A stretch of 64,000 nucleotides of DNA from Mycobacterium ahvazicum (GTDB lineage Bacteria; Actinomycetota; Actinomycetes; Mycobacteriales; Mycobacteriaceae). Position numbers and translations under genes: made by a program. The stretch's first letter is position 1. The number at the start of each line of letters is the position of its first letter. Below, in pieces: positions 22,996 through 32,019 of the stretch. The notes below the pieces were generated by a model. It was not told where the DNA came from. It saw only the letters and a list, made by a program, of their open reading frames with translations, and did no database searches. The stretch is from assembly GCF_900176255.2 (NCBI RefSeq), contig NZ_FXEG02000003.1, forward strand, positions 1,302,001 to 1,366,000. Reading direction: 5' to 3'.

Positions 22996-25809
22996 TCAGT
23001 CCGCGTGAATGGGCGGACCTGCCGGCCTGCCCGCGGCGCGCCGGCGACGCGGACGTCCAAAGCCCGGGTCGCTCTCGGACCCGTTCGCCGAACCGTTTTC
23101 GTCGTCGGAATCCTCGTCGTCGTCGAGATCCTCGTCCTCGTCGTCAAGGTCTTCGTCGTCATCGTCGAGATCCTCGTCGTCGTCGAGATCCTCGTCGTCA
23201 TCGTCGAGATCCTCGTCGTCGAGATCCTCGTCGACCGCGTCCTCCTCGTCGACGTCGTCGGTGTCCTGATCGGTGTCGTCGTCCTCGAAGGCATCGGAGT
23301 CGGTGTCCTCCAGGTCGGCGGGACCCTCCACCTGGGTCTGCTCGTCGATCTCGGTGACGTCCTCGCCGGCTTCCTCGGCGTCACCGTTGTCGCGAGTGGC
23401 CATCGCCTTGAACATCGGATGCTCGCCCGGCGCATGCACGGGCACCTTGGCGACGGCGGGCTGATCGGCGGGCTCTTCGGATCGATTCTTCTTCGATCGC
23501 TTGCCGCGACGGCCGCCGCCCGACTCGGACTTGCGCCCGTTCGACGGGGCCGAGTCGACCGGGTCGGCGTGCAGCAGAATCCCGCGTCCGCCGCAGTTCG
23601 GGCACGACGTCGAAAATGCCTCGATCAGACCGGTTCCCAGTCGCTTGCGGGTCAACTGCACCAGGCCCAGCGATGTCACCTCGGACACCTGGTGGCGGGT
23701 GCGGTCCCGGGCCAGCGACTCGGTGAGCCGGCGCAGCACCAGGTCGCGATTGGACTCGAGCACCATGTCGATGAAGTCGATGACCACGATGCCGCCGATG
23801 TCCCGCAGCCGCAGCTGACGCACGATCTCCTCGGCCGCTTCGAGGTTGTTCTTGGTGACCGTCTGCTCGAGGTTGCCGCCGGATCCGGTGAACTTGCCGG
23901 TGTTGACGTCGACCACCGTCATGGCCTCGGTCCGGTCGATGACCAGGGTGCCACCCGAAGGCAGCCACACCTTGCGTTCCATCGCCTTGGTCAGCTGCTC
24001 GTCGATGCGGTGCACCGCGAACACGTCCGGCCCGGGCTGCCCTTCCGCAACGGGCGGGGCATCGTATTTCGTCAGCTTCGAAACCAGATCGGGGGCAACG
24101 GAATTCACGTAGTCGTTGATGGTGCTCCACGCCTCGTCGCCGGAGACGATGAGACCGGCGAAATCCTCGTTGAACAAGTCCCGGATGACCTTGACCAGCA
24201 CGTCAGGCTCTTCGTAGAGCGCGACCGCCCCGCCGGCGGCCTTCTCTTTGGTCTCGCCCGCCTTGGCCTCGATCTGCTCCCACCGCTCCTGCAGGCGGGT
24301 GACATCGTCGCGGATGTCTCCTTCTTTGACACCCTCGGACGCGGTCCGGATGATCACTCCGGCGTTGGACGGCACCACCTCACGCAGGATCTCCTTGAGC
24401 CGCTGGCGCTCGGTGTCGGGCAGCTTGCGGCTGATCCCGGTCGACGACGCGCCCGGCACATAAACCAGGTAGCGGCCGGCCAGCGAGACCTGGGTGGTCA
24501 ACCGGGCACCCTTGTGTCCGACCGGGTCCTTGCTGACCTGAACGACAACGTAATCGCCTGGCTTGAGCGCCTTTTCGATCTTGCGCTCCGACCCGCCCAG
24601 CCCCGCGGCCTCCCAGTTGACCTCGCCGGCGTACAGCACGCCGTTGCGGCCGCGACCGATGTCGACGAAGGCCGCCTCCATCGAGGGCAGCACGTTCTGC
24701 ACGATGCCGAGGTAGATGTTGCCGACCAGTGACGCCGATGCCGCCGACGTCACGAAATGCTCGACGACGATGCCGTCTTCGAGCACGGCGATCTGCGTGT
24801 AGCGCGCACCCGGGTGCGGCGGCTCGGTGCGGACCCGGTCGCGCACCACCATGACCCGTTCGACGGCCTCGCGGCGCGCCAGGAATTCGGCCTCGGTGAG
24901 TACGGGCGGGCGGCGCCGTCCGGCGTCACGCCCGTCGCGGCGGCGCTGCCGCTTGGCCTCTAGCCGCGTCGACCCGTCGATGCCCTTGATCTCGGCGTTG
25001 CTCGAGGCGTTGTTGCCCCTGCTGTCATCGGAGGAGCCGCCCTTGCCGCGCGGCGCTCGCTCGTGCACCACGGTGTTCGGCGGATCGTCCGGTGCGGCGC
25101 TGTCGTCGTTGTCGTCACCCGAACCCGACTTACGACGACGACGCCTGCGACGACGCCGGTTGGCGCCGTCCGGCGAACCGTCATCGGCGCCGTTGTCGTC
25201 GTCGGAGTCGTCCGAGTCGTCGTCGGAGTCGTCCGAGTCGTCGGAGTCAGCGGATCTCTGGCCGCGCTGATCGCCGTCGCCGTCGTCGTCCGGGTCGGGA
25301 CCGCCCTGTTCGCCACGGCCACGGCCGCGACCCCGCCGGCCCCGGCGCCGCCGCCGGTTAGCCGGCCGATCGGCCTGTTCCTCGTCATCGTCGTCACCGT
25401 CATCGGAATCGTCGGTGTCGGTGTCGGCGCTGTCGTCGGCCCGGCGTTGAACGTCGGTTGCGACGGGCTGTGGCGCGACGAACAGCGGCATGTAGGCGGG
25501 GCGGTCGATCGCGTTCTCGACCGCCACCCGGGACTCGGATGCCCCGGGCGAGCTGACCTCGGCGCTGCTGAAGGCCACGAAGTTCTCCGGTGGCCGCGGC
25601 GACAGCAGATCGCGCACCCGAATCGCGTCCTCATAGTCGACGCCGGAATGCGCGCTGCGGATGCGTCCGTCCAGCGCGCTGAGCGCGTCGACCACCCGCT
25701 TGCTGGTGGTACCCAGCGCTCGCGCCAGGGAGTGGACTCTCAGACGGTCCGGCAGGTCCTCCTGAGCCGGCGTAGTTGAACTGTCTGAAGTTTGGTCACC
25801 GTCAATCAC
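22996..25809 (-). CDS. rne: Ribonuclease E/G
   Basis: Essential endoribonuclease of 937 residues that starts decay of mRNA and processes rRNA. It has the central RNase E/G catalytic core with an S1 domain (about 355-440), VVDVNTGKF, VVIDFIDM with the metal-binding aspartates, and the zinc-link CPNCGGRG. Both ends are disordered: the N-terminal part is Asp- and Arg-rich, typical of mycobacteria, and the C-terminal tail (about residues 845-910) repeats E-D-L-D-D. The GTG start at 25807-25809 has GAGGAG five bases upstream. A promoter-like site lies about 250 bases before it. Confidence 0.96.
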   Translation of the reverse strand: MIDGDQTSDSSTTPAQEDLPDRLRVHSLARALGTTSKRVVDALSALDGRIRSAHSGVDYEDAIRVRDLLSPRPPENFVAFSSAEVSSPGASESRVAVENAIDRPAYMPLFVAPQPVATDVQRRADDSADTDTDDSDDGDDDDEEQADRPANRRRRRGRRGRGRGRGEQGGPDPDDDGDGDQRGQRSADSDDSDDSDDDSDDSDDDNGADDGSPDGANRRRRRRRRRKSGSGDDNDDSAAPDDPPNTVVHERAPRGKGGSSDDSRGNNASSNAEIKGIDGSTRLEAKRQRRRDGRDAGRRRPPVLTEAEFLARREAVERVMVVRDRVRTEPPHPGARYTQIAVLEDGIVVEHFVTSAASASLVGNIYLGIVQNVLPSMEAAFVDIGRGRNGVLYAGEVNWEAAGLGGSERKIEKALKPGDYVVVQVSKDPVGHKGARLTTQVSLAGRYLVYVPGASSTGISRKLPDTERQRLKEILREVVPSNAGVIIRTASEGVKEGDIRDDVTRLQERWEQIEAKAGETKEKAAGGAVALYEEPDVLVKVIRDLFNEDFAGLIVSGDEAWSTINDYVNSVAPDLVSKLTKYDAPPVAEGQPGPDVFAVHRIDEQLTKAMERKVWLPSGGTLVIDRTEAMTVVDVNTGKFTGSGGNLEQTVTKNNLEAAEEIVRQLRLRDIGGIVVIDFIDMVLESNRDLVLRRLTESLARDRTRHQVSEVTSLGLVQLTRKRLGTGLIEAFSTSCPNCGGRGILLHADPVDSAPSNGRKSESGGGRRGKRSKKNRSEEPADQPAVAKVPVHAPGEHPMFKAMATRDNGDAEEAGEDVTEIDEQTQVEGPADLEDTDSDAFEDDDTDQDTDDVDEEDAVDEDLDDEDLDDDDEDLDDDEDLDDDDEDLDDEDEDLDDDEDSDDENGSANGSESDPGFGRPRRRRAAGRPAGPPIHAD
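23125..23232 (-). repeat. Tandem acidic repeat inside rne
   Basis: GAGATCCTCGTC (as read on the + strand) occurs five times, at 23125, 23167, 23185, 23206 and 23221, with related triplets between. It encodes E-D-L-D-D units in the C-terminal tail of RNase E. Copy number is likely to vary between strains. Confidence 0.85.
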
Positions 25810-26128
25810 GTATTCTCCTCAAGCCCCCGGGCGCGTCATGTCGACGCGGCCACGCGAGGGCTTCGCTATGTGCCCGGGTCACTTCTCCCGGACTTGTGAT
25901 GGTCTTGCCCCGAGCGACTTGGCTTGAACCCACTCGGCGCCGTGCTGAATGTCGGCCTGACATGCGGCGCAACATCGCGAGCTGGCAATGGTCGCGCTTG
26001 TCTAAGTCTTCATTCGGGTGTCTGACGCCGGTCCGGCGACGTTCACCCGCAGTCAGTATCCCACATCACGCCGCTGGCCCAAACGAGCCTGACCTGGAAC
26101 CCCGGCGACGGGGCGTGGGTCTAAGGGC
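25810..26128. other. Long 5' leader region of rne
   Basis: 319 bases between ndk and rne without a convincing gene. It holds the rne ribosome site and a promoter-like pair. The roughly 240-base leader would fit the feedback control through the leader known for RNase E genes elsewhere; no specific stem could be assigned. Confidence 0.5.
26055..26082 (-). promoter_or_regulatory. Possible SigA-type promoter of rne
   Basis: On the reverse strand, TTGGGC (26077-26082), a 16-base spacer and GATACT (26055-26060). It sits between the ndk stop and the rne start and is the only good -10 candidate in this gap. Confidence 0.45.
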
Positions 26129-26539
26129 CTAAGCGCCGGGAAACCATAGCGCGATTTCGCGCTTGGCTGAATCGACCGAGTCGGATCCGTGCACCAGATT
26201 CAGCTGCGTTTCCAGCCCGAAATCGCCGCGGATGGAGCCGGGGACGGCCTTCTCCACCGGGTCGGTACCCCCCGCGAGCTGCCGAAACGCCGCGATGGCG
26301 CGCGGTCCCTCGACGATCGCCGCCACGACTGGTCCCGACGTGATGAAGTCGAGTAGCGAGTCGAAGAACGGCTTGCCGTCGTGCTCGGCGTAGTGCTGCG
26401 TGGCCAGTTCTTTGCTGACGCTGCGCAGCTCAAGCGCCGCGATCGCGAGGCCCTTGCGCTCGATGCGGCTGATGATCTCGCCGATCAGCCGCCGTTCGAC
26501 GCCATCGGGCTTGATCAGTACCAGGGTCCGTTCCGTCAC
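26129..26539 (-). CDS. ndk: Nucleoside diphosphate kinase
   Basis: Enzyme of 136 residues that balances nucleoside triphosphates. TERTLVLIKPDGVERR opens the fold, and the phospho-acceptor histidine lies in NLVHGSDS near residue 117. The GTG at 26539 gives the same length as M. tuberculosis NdkA; upstream codons in frame have no homology. It follows the DUF4233 gene by 29 bases. Confidence 0.95.
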   Translation of the reverse strand: MTERTLVLIKPDGVERRLIGEIISRIERKGLAIAALELRSVSKELATQHYAEHDGKPFFDSLLDFITSGPVVAAIVEGPRAIAAFRQLAGGTDPVEKAVPGSIRGDFGLETQLNLVHGSDSVDSAKREIALWFPGA

Positions 26540-26568
26540 GGCGGTCAGCGTACAGAAAGAATCGCGAC

Positions 26569-26946
26569 TCAGCCCGGCGGTGTTTGCCGCTGACGCCGGC
26601 GGACCTCGGCGCGGAAGTACGCGATCAGCAGCCACAGCCCGGTGAACAACACGCCGATGAATCCGATGCCGGAGTACACCGCGAACCCGGCGAGGACGAC
26701 GAGCTGCACGCTCAGGTTCACCCAGATCGCCCAGGACCTGCCCTGCACTCCGGACAGCACGATGAGCAACCCGGCCACGCTGACCAGATAGCCCAGGGAC
26801 ACCGAGGTCAGTCCGCCGCCGACCGCGCCGACCACCGGGATCGCCAACAACACCACGATCGCCTCCAGGATCAGCGTCGCGGCCATCACGCCCCGGAAGC
26901 TCTTCCAGGGGTCGGCCGGCGGCGGACTCTGCTCGCTATCGGTCAT
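26569..26946 (-). CDS. DUF4233 integral membrane protein (Rv2446c-like)
   Basis: Protein of 125 residues with four predicted membrane helices (about 22-42, 47-65, 72-90, 93-112) and a basic tail. It belongs to the actinobacterial DUF4233 family found next to folC, function unknown. Its start overlaps the folC stop by four bases. Confidence 0.85.
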   Translation of the reverse strand: MTDSEQSPPPADPWKSFRGVMAATLILEAIVVLLAIPVVGAVGGGLTSVSLGYLVSVAGLLIVLSGVQGRSWAIWVNLSVQLVVLAGFAVYSGIGFIGVLFTGLWLLIAYFRAEVRRRQRQTPPG

Positions 26947-28406
26947 TCGGGGTCACGACCAAACAAGGTACGCGCCGCCCCAGCGGTGAACACCGAGCCG
27001 GTGATCACCATCCCGGTGCCGGAAAACTCTTCCGCCTCGCCCTCGGCGGCGGCGTCGTCGACCAGCGCGGTCGCGACGTCGATCGCGTCACGAAGGTTTT
27101 CGGCGGTCAACACCCGGTCGGGCCCGAACCGCTGCTGGGCGGCCAGCGACAGCGCCTCGACATCCAGTGCCCGCGGCGACCCGTTGTGGGTCACGACGAC
27201 GGCATCGAACGCCGGCTCCAGCGCGGCCAGGATGCCGTCGACGTCCTTGTCGGCCATCACGGACAGGACCCCGACCAGGAAGCGAAAGTCGAACTCACTG
27301 TCCAGCGTCTGCGCTAGCGCGGCCGCTCCGGCGGGATTGTGCGCGGCGTCGATGAAAGCCGTTGGCGCGCTGCGCATGCGCTCCAGCCGGCCCGGACTGG
27401 TGACAGCAGCGAAACCGGCCCGCACCGCCTCGACGTCGAGCTGACGCTGCGTCCCGGCGCCGAAGAAGGCCTCGACCGCCGCCAGAGCCACCACCGCGTT
27501 GTGCGCCTGGTGCTCGCCGTGCAGCGGCAGGTACATGTCGGAGTACACCCCGCCGAGGCCCTGCAGCTCCAGGACCTGCCCGCCGATTGCGACCCGACGG
27601 CTCAGCACCGCGAACTCCGAGTCCTCACGCGCGACGGCGGCATCGGCCGAAACAGTCTGTGCCAGAATCACTTCCATCGCCTCCGGCACTTGGCGGGCGA
27701 TGACCGCGACGGTATCGGGCGCACCTTCTGGAGCCTTGGTGATGATGCCCGCCTTCTCGCCCGCGATCCCGGCGATGTCCTCACCGAGGTATTCGACGTG
27801 GTCGATGCCGACCGGGGTGATGACCGCGACGGGCGCGTTGATCACGTTGGTGGCATCCCAGCTCCCACCCATGCCGACCTCGACCACGGCGACCTCGACG
27901 GGCGCATCGGCGAAGGCCGCGAATGACATCGCCGTCAGCACCTCGAACTTGCTCATCGCCGGACCACCCGCGGCCTGCGACTGCGCGTCGATCATCTGGA
28001 CGAACGGCTCGATCTCGCGGTAGGTCGCCACGTATTGCGCTGGGCTGATCGGCTTTCCGTCGATCGCGATGCGCTCGATCGCCGACTGCAGATGCGGGCT
28101 GGTGGTGCGGCCGGTGCGCCGGTGCAGCGCGGTCAGCAGCGCGTCGATGATGCGCACCACCGACGTCTTTCCGTTGGTCCCCGCGACGTGGATCGACGGA
28201 TAACCGAGCTGCGGCGAGCCGAGCAGATCCATCAGGGCGCTGATACGGGTCAGGCTCGGTTCGATTTTCGTCTCGGGCCAACGCTGGTCCAGCAGGTGCT
28301 CGACCTGTAACAGGGACGCGATCTCGTCCGGCGTCGGAGCGGCATCCGGCGCCGGAGCAGAGCTGGTGGCCCCAGGTTCGTCGAGCCAGTCGGGCTCGTC
28401 GGTCAT
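26943..28406 (-). CDS. folC: Bifunctional folylpolyglutamate/dihydrofolate synthase
   Basis: Protein of 487 residues that adds glutamate to dihydropteroate and folates. It has the Mur-ligase-type P-loop VAGTNGKTS near residue 84, TTSPHLQS soon after, and the VEVGMGGSWDATN metal and substrate loop. The N-terminal 35 residues are acidic and Pro/Ala-rich. The start overlaps the valS stop by four bases, and the stop overlaps the DUF4233 start, so valS, folC and DUF4233 form one unit. Confidence 0.95.
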   Translation of the reverse strand: MTDEPDWLDEPGATSSAPAPDAAPTPDEIASLLQVEHLLDQRWPETKIEPSLTRISALMDLLGSPQLGYPSIHVAGTNGKTSVVRIIDALLTALHRRTGRTTSPHLQSAIERIAIDGKPISPAQYVATYREIEPFVQMIDAQSQAAGGPAMSKFEVLTAMSFAAFADAPVEVAVVEVGMGGSWDATNVINAPVAVITPVGIDHVEYLGEDIAGIAGEKAGIITKAPEGAPDTVAVIARQVPEAMEVILAQTVSADAAVAREDSEFAVLSRRVAIGGQVLELQGLGGVYSDMYLPLHGEHQAHNAVVALAAVEAFFGAGTQRQLDVEAVRAGFAAVTSPGRLERMRSAPTAFIDAAHNPAGAAALAQTLDSEFDFRFLVGVLSVMADKDVDGILAALEPAFDAVVVTHNGSPRALDVEALSLAAQQRFGPDRVLTAENLRDAIDVATALVDDAAAEGEAEEFSGTGMVITGSVFTAGAARTLFGRDPE

Positions 28407-31060
28407 TGCAGCCCGGCCAGCCGGGTGTTGATGCGTTCGGTTTCCTCTTGGGCAACCCGCTGACGATCGCGGATCTTGGTGACGACTTGTTCCGGCGCCT
28501 TGGCCAGGAAGTCAGTGTTACCCAATTTTGCTGCAGTGGAGGCCAATTCCTTCTGCGCTGCGGCCAAGTCCTTTTCCAGGCGGCGGCGCTCGGCGGCGAC
28601 GTCAATGGTGCCCGACGTGTCGAGTTCGACGACGACGGTGCCGCCGTTCAGCCGAACTTCCACCGATGCCGACGGGTTGAACTCGGCGCCCGGCGCGGTG
28701 AGCCACGCCAGCGATGTCACCGCGGACACTTGAGTGCTCAGACCGCTGTCCTCGACTCCGGCCAGCCGGGCCGGCACCTTCTGCCGGTCGGCCAGACCCT
28801 GGTCGCTGCGGAACCGGCGAACCTCGGTGACCAACCGCTGCATATCGCTGACACGCTGCACCGCAACGGAATTCAGGCTGATACCGGAGGGCTTCGGCCA
28901 CTCGGCGATGACCAGGGACTCCTCACCGGTCAACGCCTGCCATAGCTCCTCGGTTACAAAAGGGATGACCGGGTGCAGCAACCGCAGCAGCGTATCGAGG
29001 GCCGCGGCCAGCACCGCGGTGGTGTGGGTGAGCCCGTCGGCGAGCTGCACCTTCGCCACTTCGACATACCAGTCACAGAATTCGTCCCACGCGAAGTGGT
29101 AGAGCGCCTCGCAGGCCCGGCTGAACTCGTAGCTGTCGAACGCCGAATCCACCTCGGCGCGAACCCCTTCCAACCGCCCCAGGATCCATCGGTCGGCGTC
29201 GGTCAGCTCTGCGACCGGCGGCAGTGTCTTTTCAGGGCGCCATGCCACGCCGTTGAGCAACGCGAAGCGGGTGGCATTGAACAGCTTGGTGACGAAGTTG
29301 CGCGACGCGCGGACGGCATCCTCGCCGACGGACAGGTCGCCGCCGGGACTGGCGCCGCGGGCGAGGGTGAACCGCAGCGCATCGGCCCCGAACATCTCCA
29401 GCCAGTCCAGCGGGTCGATCACGTTTCCCTTGGACTTGCTCATCTTTCGGCCGAACTCGTCGCGGATCAGCCCGTGCAGGAAGACGTCGGTGAACGGCAC
29501 CTGCCGTCCGCGGGAACCGCCGAGCGTGATCGCGTCGTCGGCGCCGACAAAGGTGCCGAACATCATCATCCGCGCCACCCAGAAAAACAGGATGTCATAT
29601 CCGGTCACCAAAACACTTGTCGGATAGAACTTTTCCAGTTCCGGAGTCTTATCCGGCCAGCCCAGCGTGGAGAACGGCCAGAGCGCCGACGAAAACCAGG
29701 TGTCCAGCACGTCGGGGTCTTGAGTCCAGCCCTCCGGCGGGGTCTCGTCCGGGCCGACGCAGACCTGTTCGCCGTCGGGCCCGTACCAGATCGGGATGCG
29801 GTGGCCCCACCACAGCTGTCGCGAGATGCACCAGTCGTGCATGTCGTCAACCCAACCGAACCAGCGCGGTTCCAGGCTGGCCGGGTGAATCACGGTGTCC
29901 CCGTTGCGCACCGCGTCGCCGGCGGCCTTGGCCAGCGACTCCACCCTGACCCACCACTGCAGCGACAGCCGGGGCTCGATCGGTTCGCCACTGCGCTCCG
30001 AGTGCCCAACGCTGTGCAGGTAGGGACGCTTCTCCGCGACCACCCGGCCCTGCGCGGCCAGCGCCTCACGAACGGCGACACGAGCTTCGAAGCGGTCCAT
30101 GCCGTCGAATTGTGTTCCGGTAGCCGCGATCCGGCCCTTGGTGTCGAGGATCGAGATCATCGGCAACTCGTGCCGCAACCCGATCTCGAAGTCGTTCGGG
30201 TCGTGCGCAGGCGTGACTTTGACTGCGCCGGTGCCGAATTCGGGGTCCACGTGCTCGTCGGCGACGATGATCAGCTGCCGATCGAGGAATGGGTGCGGCA
30301 GCGTGGTGCCGACCAGGTGACGGTAGCGCTCGTCGTCGGGATGCACCGCGACCGCCGTGTCACCGAGCATCGTCTCGACCCGGGTGGTGGCCACCACGAT
30401 GTGCGGCTGCGAGTCGTCGAGCGACCCGTACCGGAACGACACCAGTTCGCCTTCGACCTCCTGATAGTCGACCTCGATATCGGAGATCGCCGTCTGGAGC
30501 ACCGGCGACCAGTTGACCAGTCGTTCGGCCTGATAGATCAGCCCCGCGTCGTAGAGCCGTTTGAATATGGCCCGGACCGCGCGGGACAGGCCCTCGTCCA
30601 TCGTGAACCGGTCGCGGTCCCAGTCGACCCCGTCGCCGAGGCGGCGCATCTGGCCGCCGATGGCGCCGCCGGACTCGCGCTTCCAATCCCAGACCTTGTC
30701 GACGAAGAGCTCGCGGCCGAAGTCCTCTTTGGTCTTGCCGTCCACCGCGAGCTGCTTTTCGACGACGCTCTGCGTCGCGATGCCGGCGTGGTCCATTCCC
30801 GGCTGCCACAACACCTCGTATCCCTGCATGCGCTTGCGGCGGGTCAGGGCGTCCATCATCGTGTGTTCCAGCGCGTGGCCCATGTGCAGGCTGCCCGTGA
30901 CGTTCGGCGGCGGCAGCACAATCGAGTACCCGGGCTTGGAACTGGTCGGGTCCGCCTTGAAGTAACCGGCGTCAACCCATTTCTGGTAGATCGCCGACTC
31001 CAGCGCGCCGGGATCCCACGACTTGGGCAGGTCGGCGGCGGAGCGGGGGCTGGCGGTCAC
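28403..31060 (-). CDS. valS: Valyl-tRNA synthetase
   Basis: Class I aminoacyl-tRNA synthetase of 885 residues that charges tRNA-Val. It has the HIGH-type motif NVTGSLHMGHAL near 54-65 and the KMSKS loop near 543, with the CP1 editing domain between them. The anticodon-binding domain and a C-terminal coiled coil (VAAERRRLEKDLAAAQKEL) follow. First gene of the valS-folC-DUF4233 unit. Confidence 0.97.
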   Translation of the reverse strand: MTASPRSAADLPKSWDPGALESAIYQKWVDAGYFKADPTSSKPGYSIVLPPPNVTGSLHMGHALEHTMMDALTRRKRMQGYEVLWQPGMDHAGIATQSVVEKQLAVDGKTKEDFGRELFVDKVWDWKRESGGAIGGQMRRLGDGVDWDRDRFTMDEGLSRAVRAIFKRLYDAGLIYQAERLVNWSPVLQTAISDIEVDYQEVEGELVSFRYGSLDDSQPHIVVATTRVETMLGDTAVAVHPDDERYRHLVGTTLPHPFLDRQLIIVADEHVDPEFGTGAVKVTPAHDPNDFEIGLRHELPMISILDTKGRIAATGTQFDGMDRFEARVAVREALAAQGRVVAEKRPYLHSVGHSERSGEPIEPRLSLQWWVRVESLAKAAGDAVRNGDTVIHPASLEPRWFGWVDDMHDWCISRQLWWGHRIPIWYGPDGEQVCVGPDETPPEGWTQDPDVLDTWFSSALWPFSTLGWPDKTPELEKFYPTSVLVTGYDILFFWVARMMMFGTFVGADDAITLGGSRGRQVPFTDVFLHGLIRDEFGRKMSKSKGNVIDPLDWLEMFGADALRFTLARGASPGGDLSVGEDAVRASRNFVTKLFNATRFALLNGVAWRPEKTLPPVAELTDADRWILGRLEGVRAEVDSAFDSYEFSRACEALYHFAWDEFCDWYVEVAKVQLADGLTHTTAVLAAALDTLLRLLHPVIPFVTEELWQALTGEESLVIAEWPKPSGISLNSVAVQRVSDMQRLVTEVRRFRSDQGLADRQKVPARLAGVEDSGLSTQVSAVTSLAWLTAPGAEFNPSASVEVRLNGGTVVVELDTSGTIDVAAERRRLEKDLAAAQKELASTAAKLGNTDFLAKAPEQVVTKIRDRQRVAQEETERINTRLAGLQ

Positions 31061-31145
31061 CGGTCAATTCTAGGAACCGCGACAGGCCCGCGTGTAAGCG
31101 CCCGAACACGCGTGTGCTCGGTCACTCTCGGTACCACCGCCCCGA

Positions 31146-31778
31146 TCAGGGAATCGTGAGCACCTGACCGGGGTGGATCAGGTCTGGATCAAAGACACCG
31201 CTGGCGTCCGCGATCACCTGATACTTGCTGCCGTCACCGTAGAACCGCTCCGCGATCGCCCACAGCGTGTCGCCGGAGACGACGGTGTAGGTGCGCGGCG
31301 CGGGCTCGGGGGGCGCCTCGCCCGCGGGCTCCGGAACGCCGCCGACGGGACCGGACATCGGTTCCGGGGCGGGCTCGGCGACGGGCTCGGACGTATCGGT
31401 CGTCGTGTCCGCGGGTTCGGCGGCCGGCGCCGGAGGTGGCGGACCGTCGGTCTCGGTGTGGGTGGACCACGCCGGTCCGTCCGCTGCGTAAAGCACGAGG
31501 TTGCAGTCGTCCTGAAGCACCAGCCGCACGTCCTTCTTGCCTTTGGTGTCGGTGTGCCATACCGGCCTGTCCGACGTGTACAGGACGAAATTGCCGTCGC
31601 GCTGCACCTCGGCGCGCTGCACGTCTTGGCCGTTGGTCGCCGTCGCCCACAACGCTTCGCCGCGGGCGGCCAGCACGAGGTTGCCGTCGTCTTGCAGCGT
31701 CAGCGTGTAGGCCCCGTTCTTGGAAGCCAGCGATTGCCCCCGCTGCAACTGTTGTCCTTCAGTAAGCGTGTCTGACAT
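31146..31778 (-). CDS. Bulb-type mannose-binding lectin with C-terminal LysM domain
   Basis: Protein of 210 residues. Residues 1-108 form a bulb-type (monocot mannose-binding) lectin domain. Three copies of the Q-x-D-x-N-x-V-x-Y sugar-binding motif occur: QDDGNLVLA at 29-37 (last position A, not Y), QRDGNFVLY at 59-67 and QDDCNLVLY at 89-97. A Pro/Glu-rich linker (112-161) leads to one LysM (YTVVSGDTLWAIAERFYG to LTIP, 164-210). No signal peptide is seen. A lectin of this design has been described in M. smegmatis, as I recall. The gene sits between valS and the Rv2449c-like gene, outside the M. tuberculosis order. Confidence 0.87.
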   Translation of the reverse strand: MSDTLTEGQQLQRGQSLASKNGAYTLTLQDDGNLVLAARGEALWATATNGQDVQRAEVQRDGNFVLYTSDRPVWHTDTKGKKDVRLVLQDDCNLVLYAADGPAWSTHTETDGPPPPAPAAEPADTTTDTSEPVAEPAPEPMSGPVGGVPEPAGEAPPEPAPRTYTVVSGDTLWAIAERFYGDGSKYQVIADASGVFDPDLIHPGQVLTIP

Positions 31779-32019
31779 GGCTTTTCCCTCTCGTGATCTG
31801 GGCCGGCGCGATGACGCCGGACACGTCTGCTGGCATACCTCCCTCGACGGAATCGAAACCATCGGAAATCTTCGACGATCGCGCCAGACGTGCTGTGACG
31901 CTTGACTACTTCGCGCGGCGCGGTCTGTGGCGACGAATCGTCTCTTGCGGATGTTCGGGCAAGCCGAGTAGGACATTAGTCCGATGCAGTGCCGATCGAA
32001 AGCCGTTGTGGCAGCTGGT

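Noticed and set aside
23125..23232. CRISPR-like repeat
   Set aside because: Units are in-frame coding repeats of RNase E with no unique spacers.
22972..24732. Open frame antisense to the rne tail
   Set aside because: Produced by the acidic repeat read backwards; no independent support.
28973..31159. Long open frame antisense to valS
   Set aside because: Shadow of a well-supported synthetase; sequence is Arg/Gly/Val-rich with no domain.
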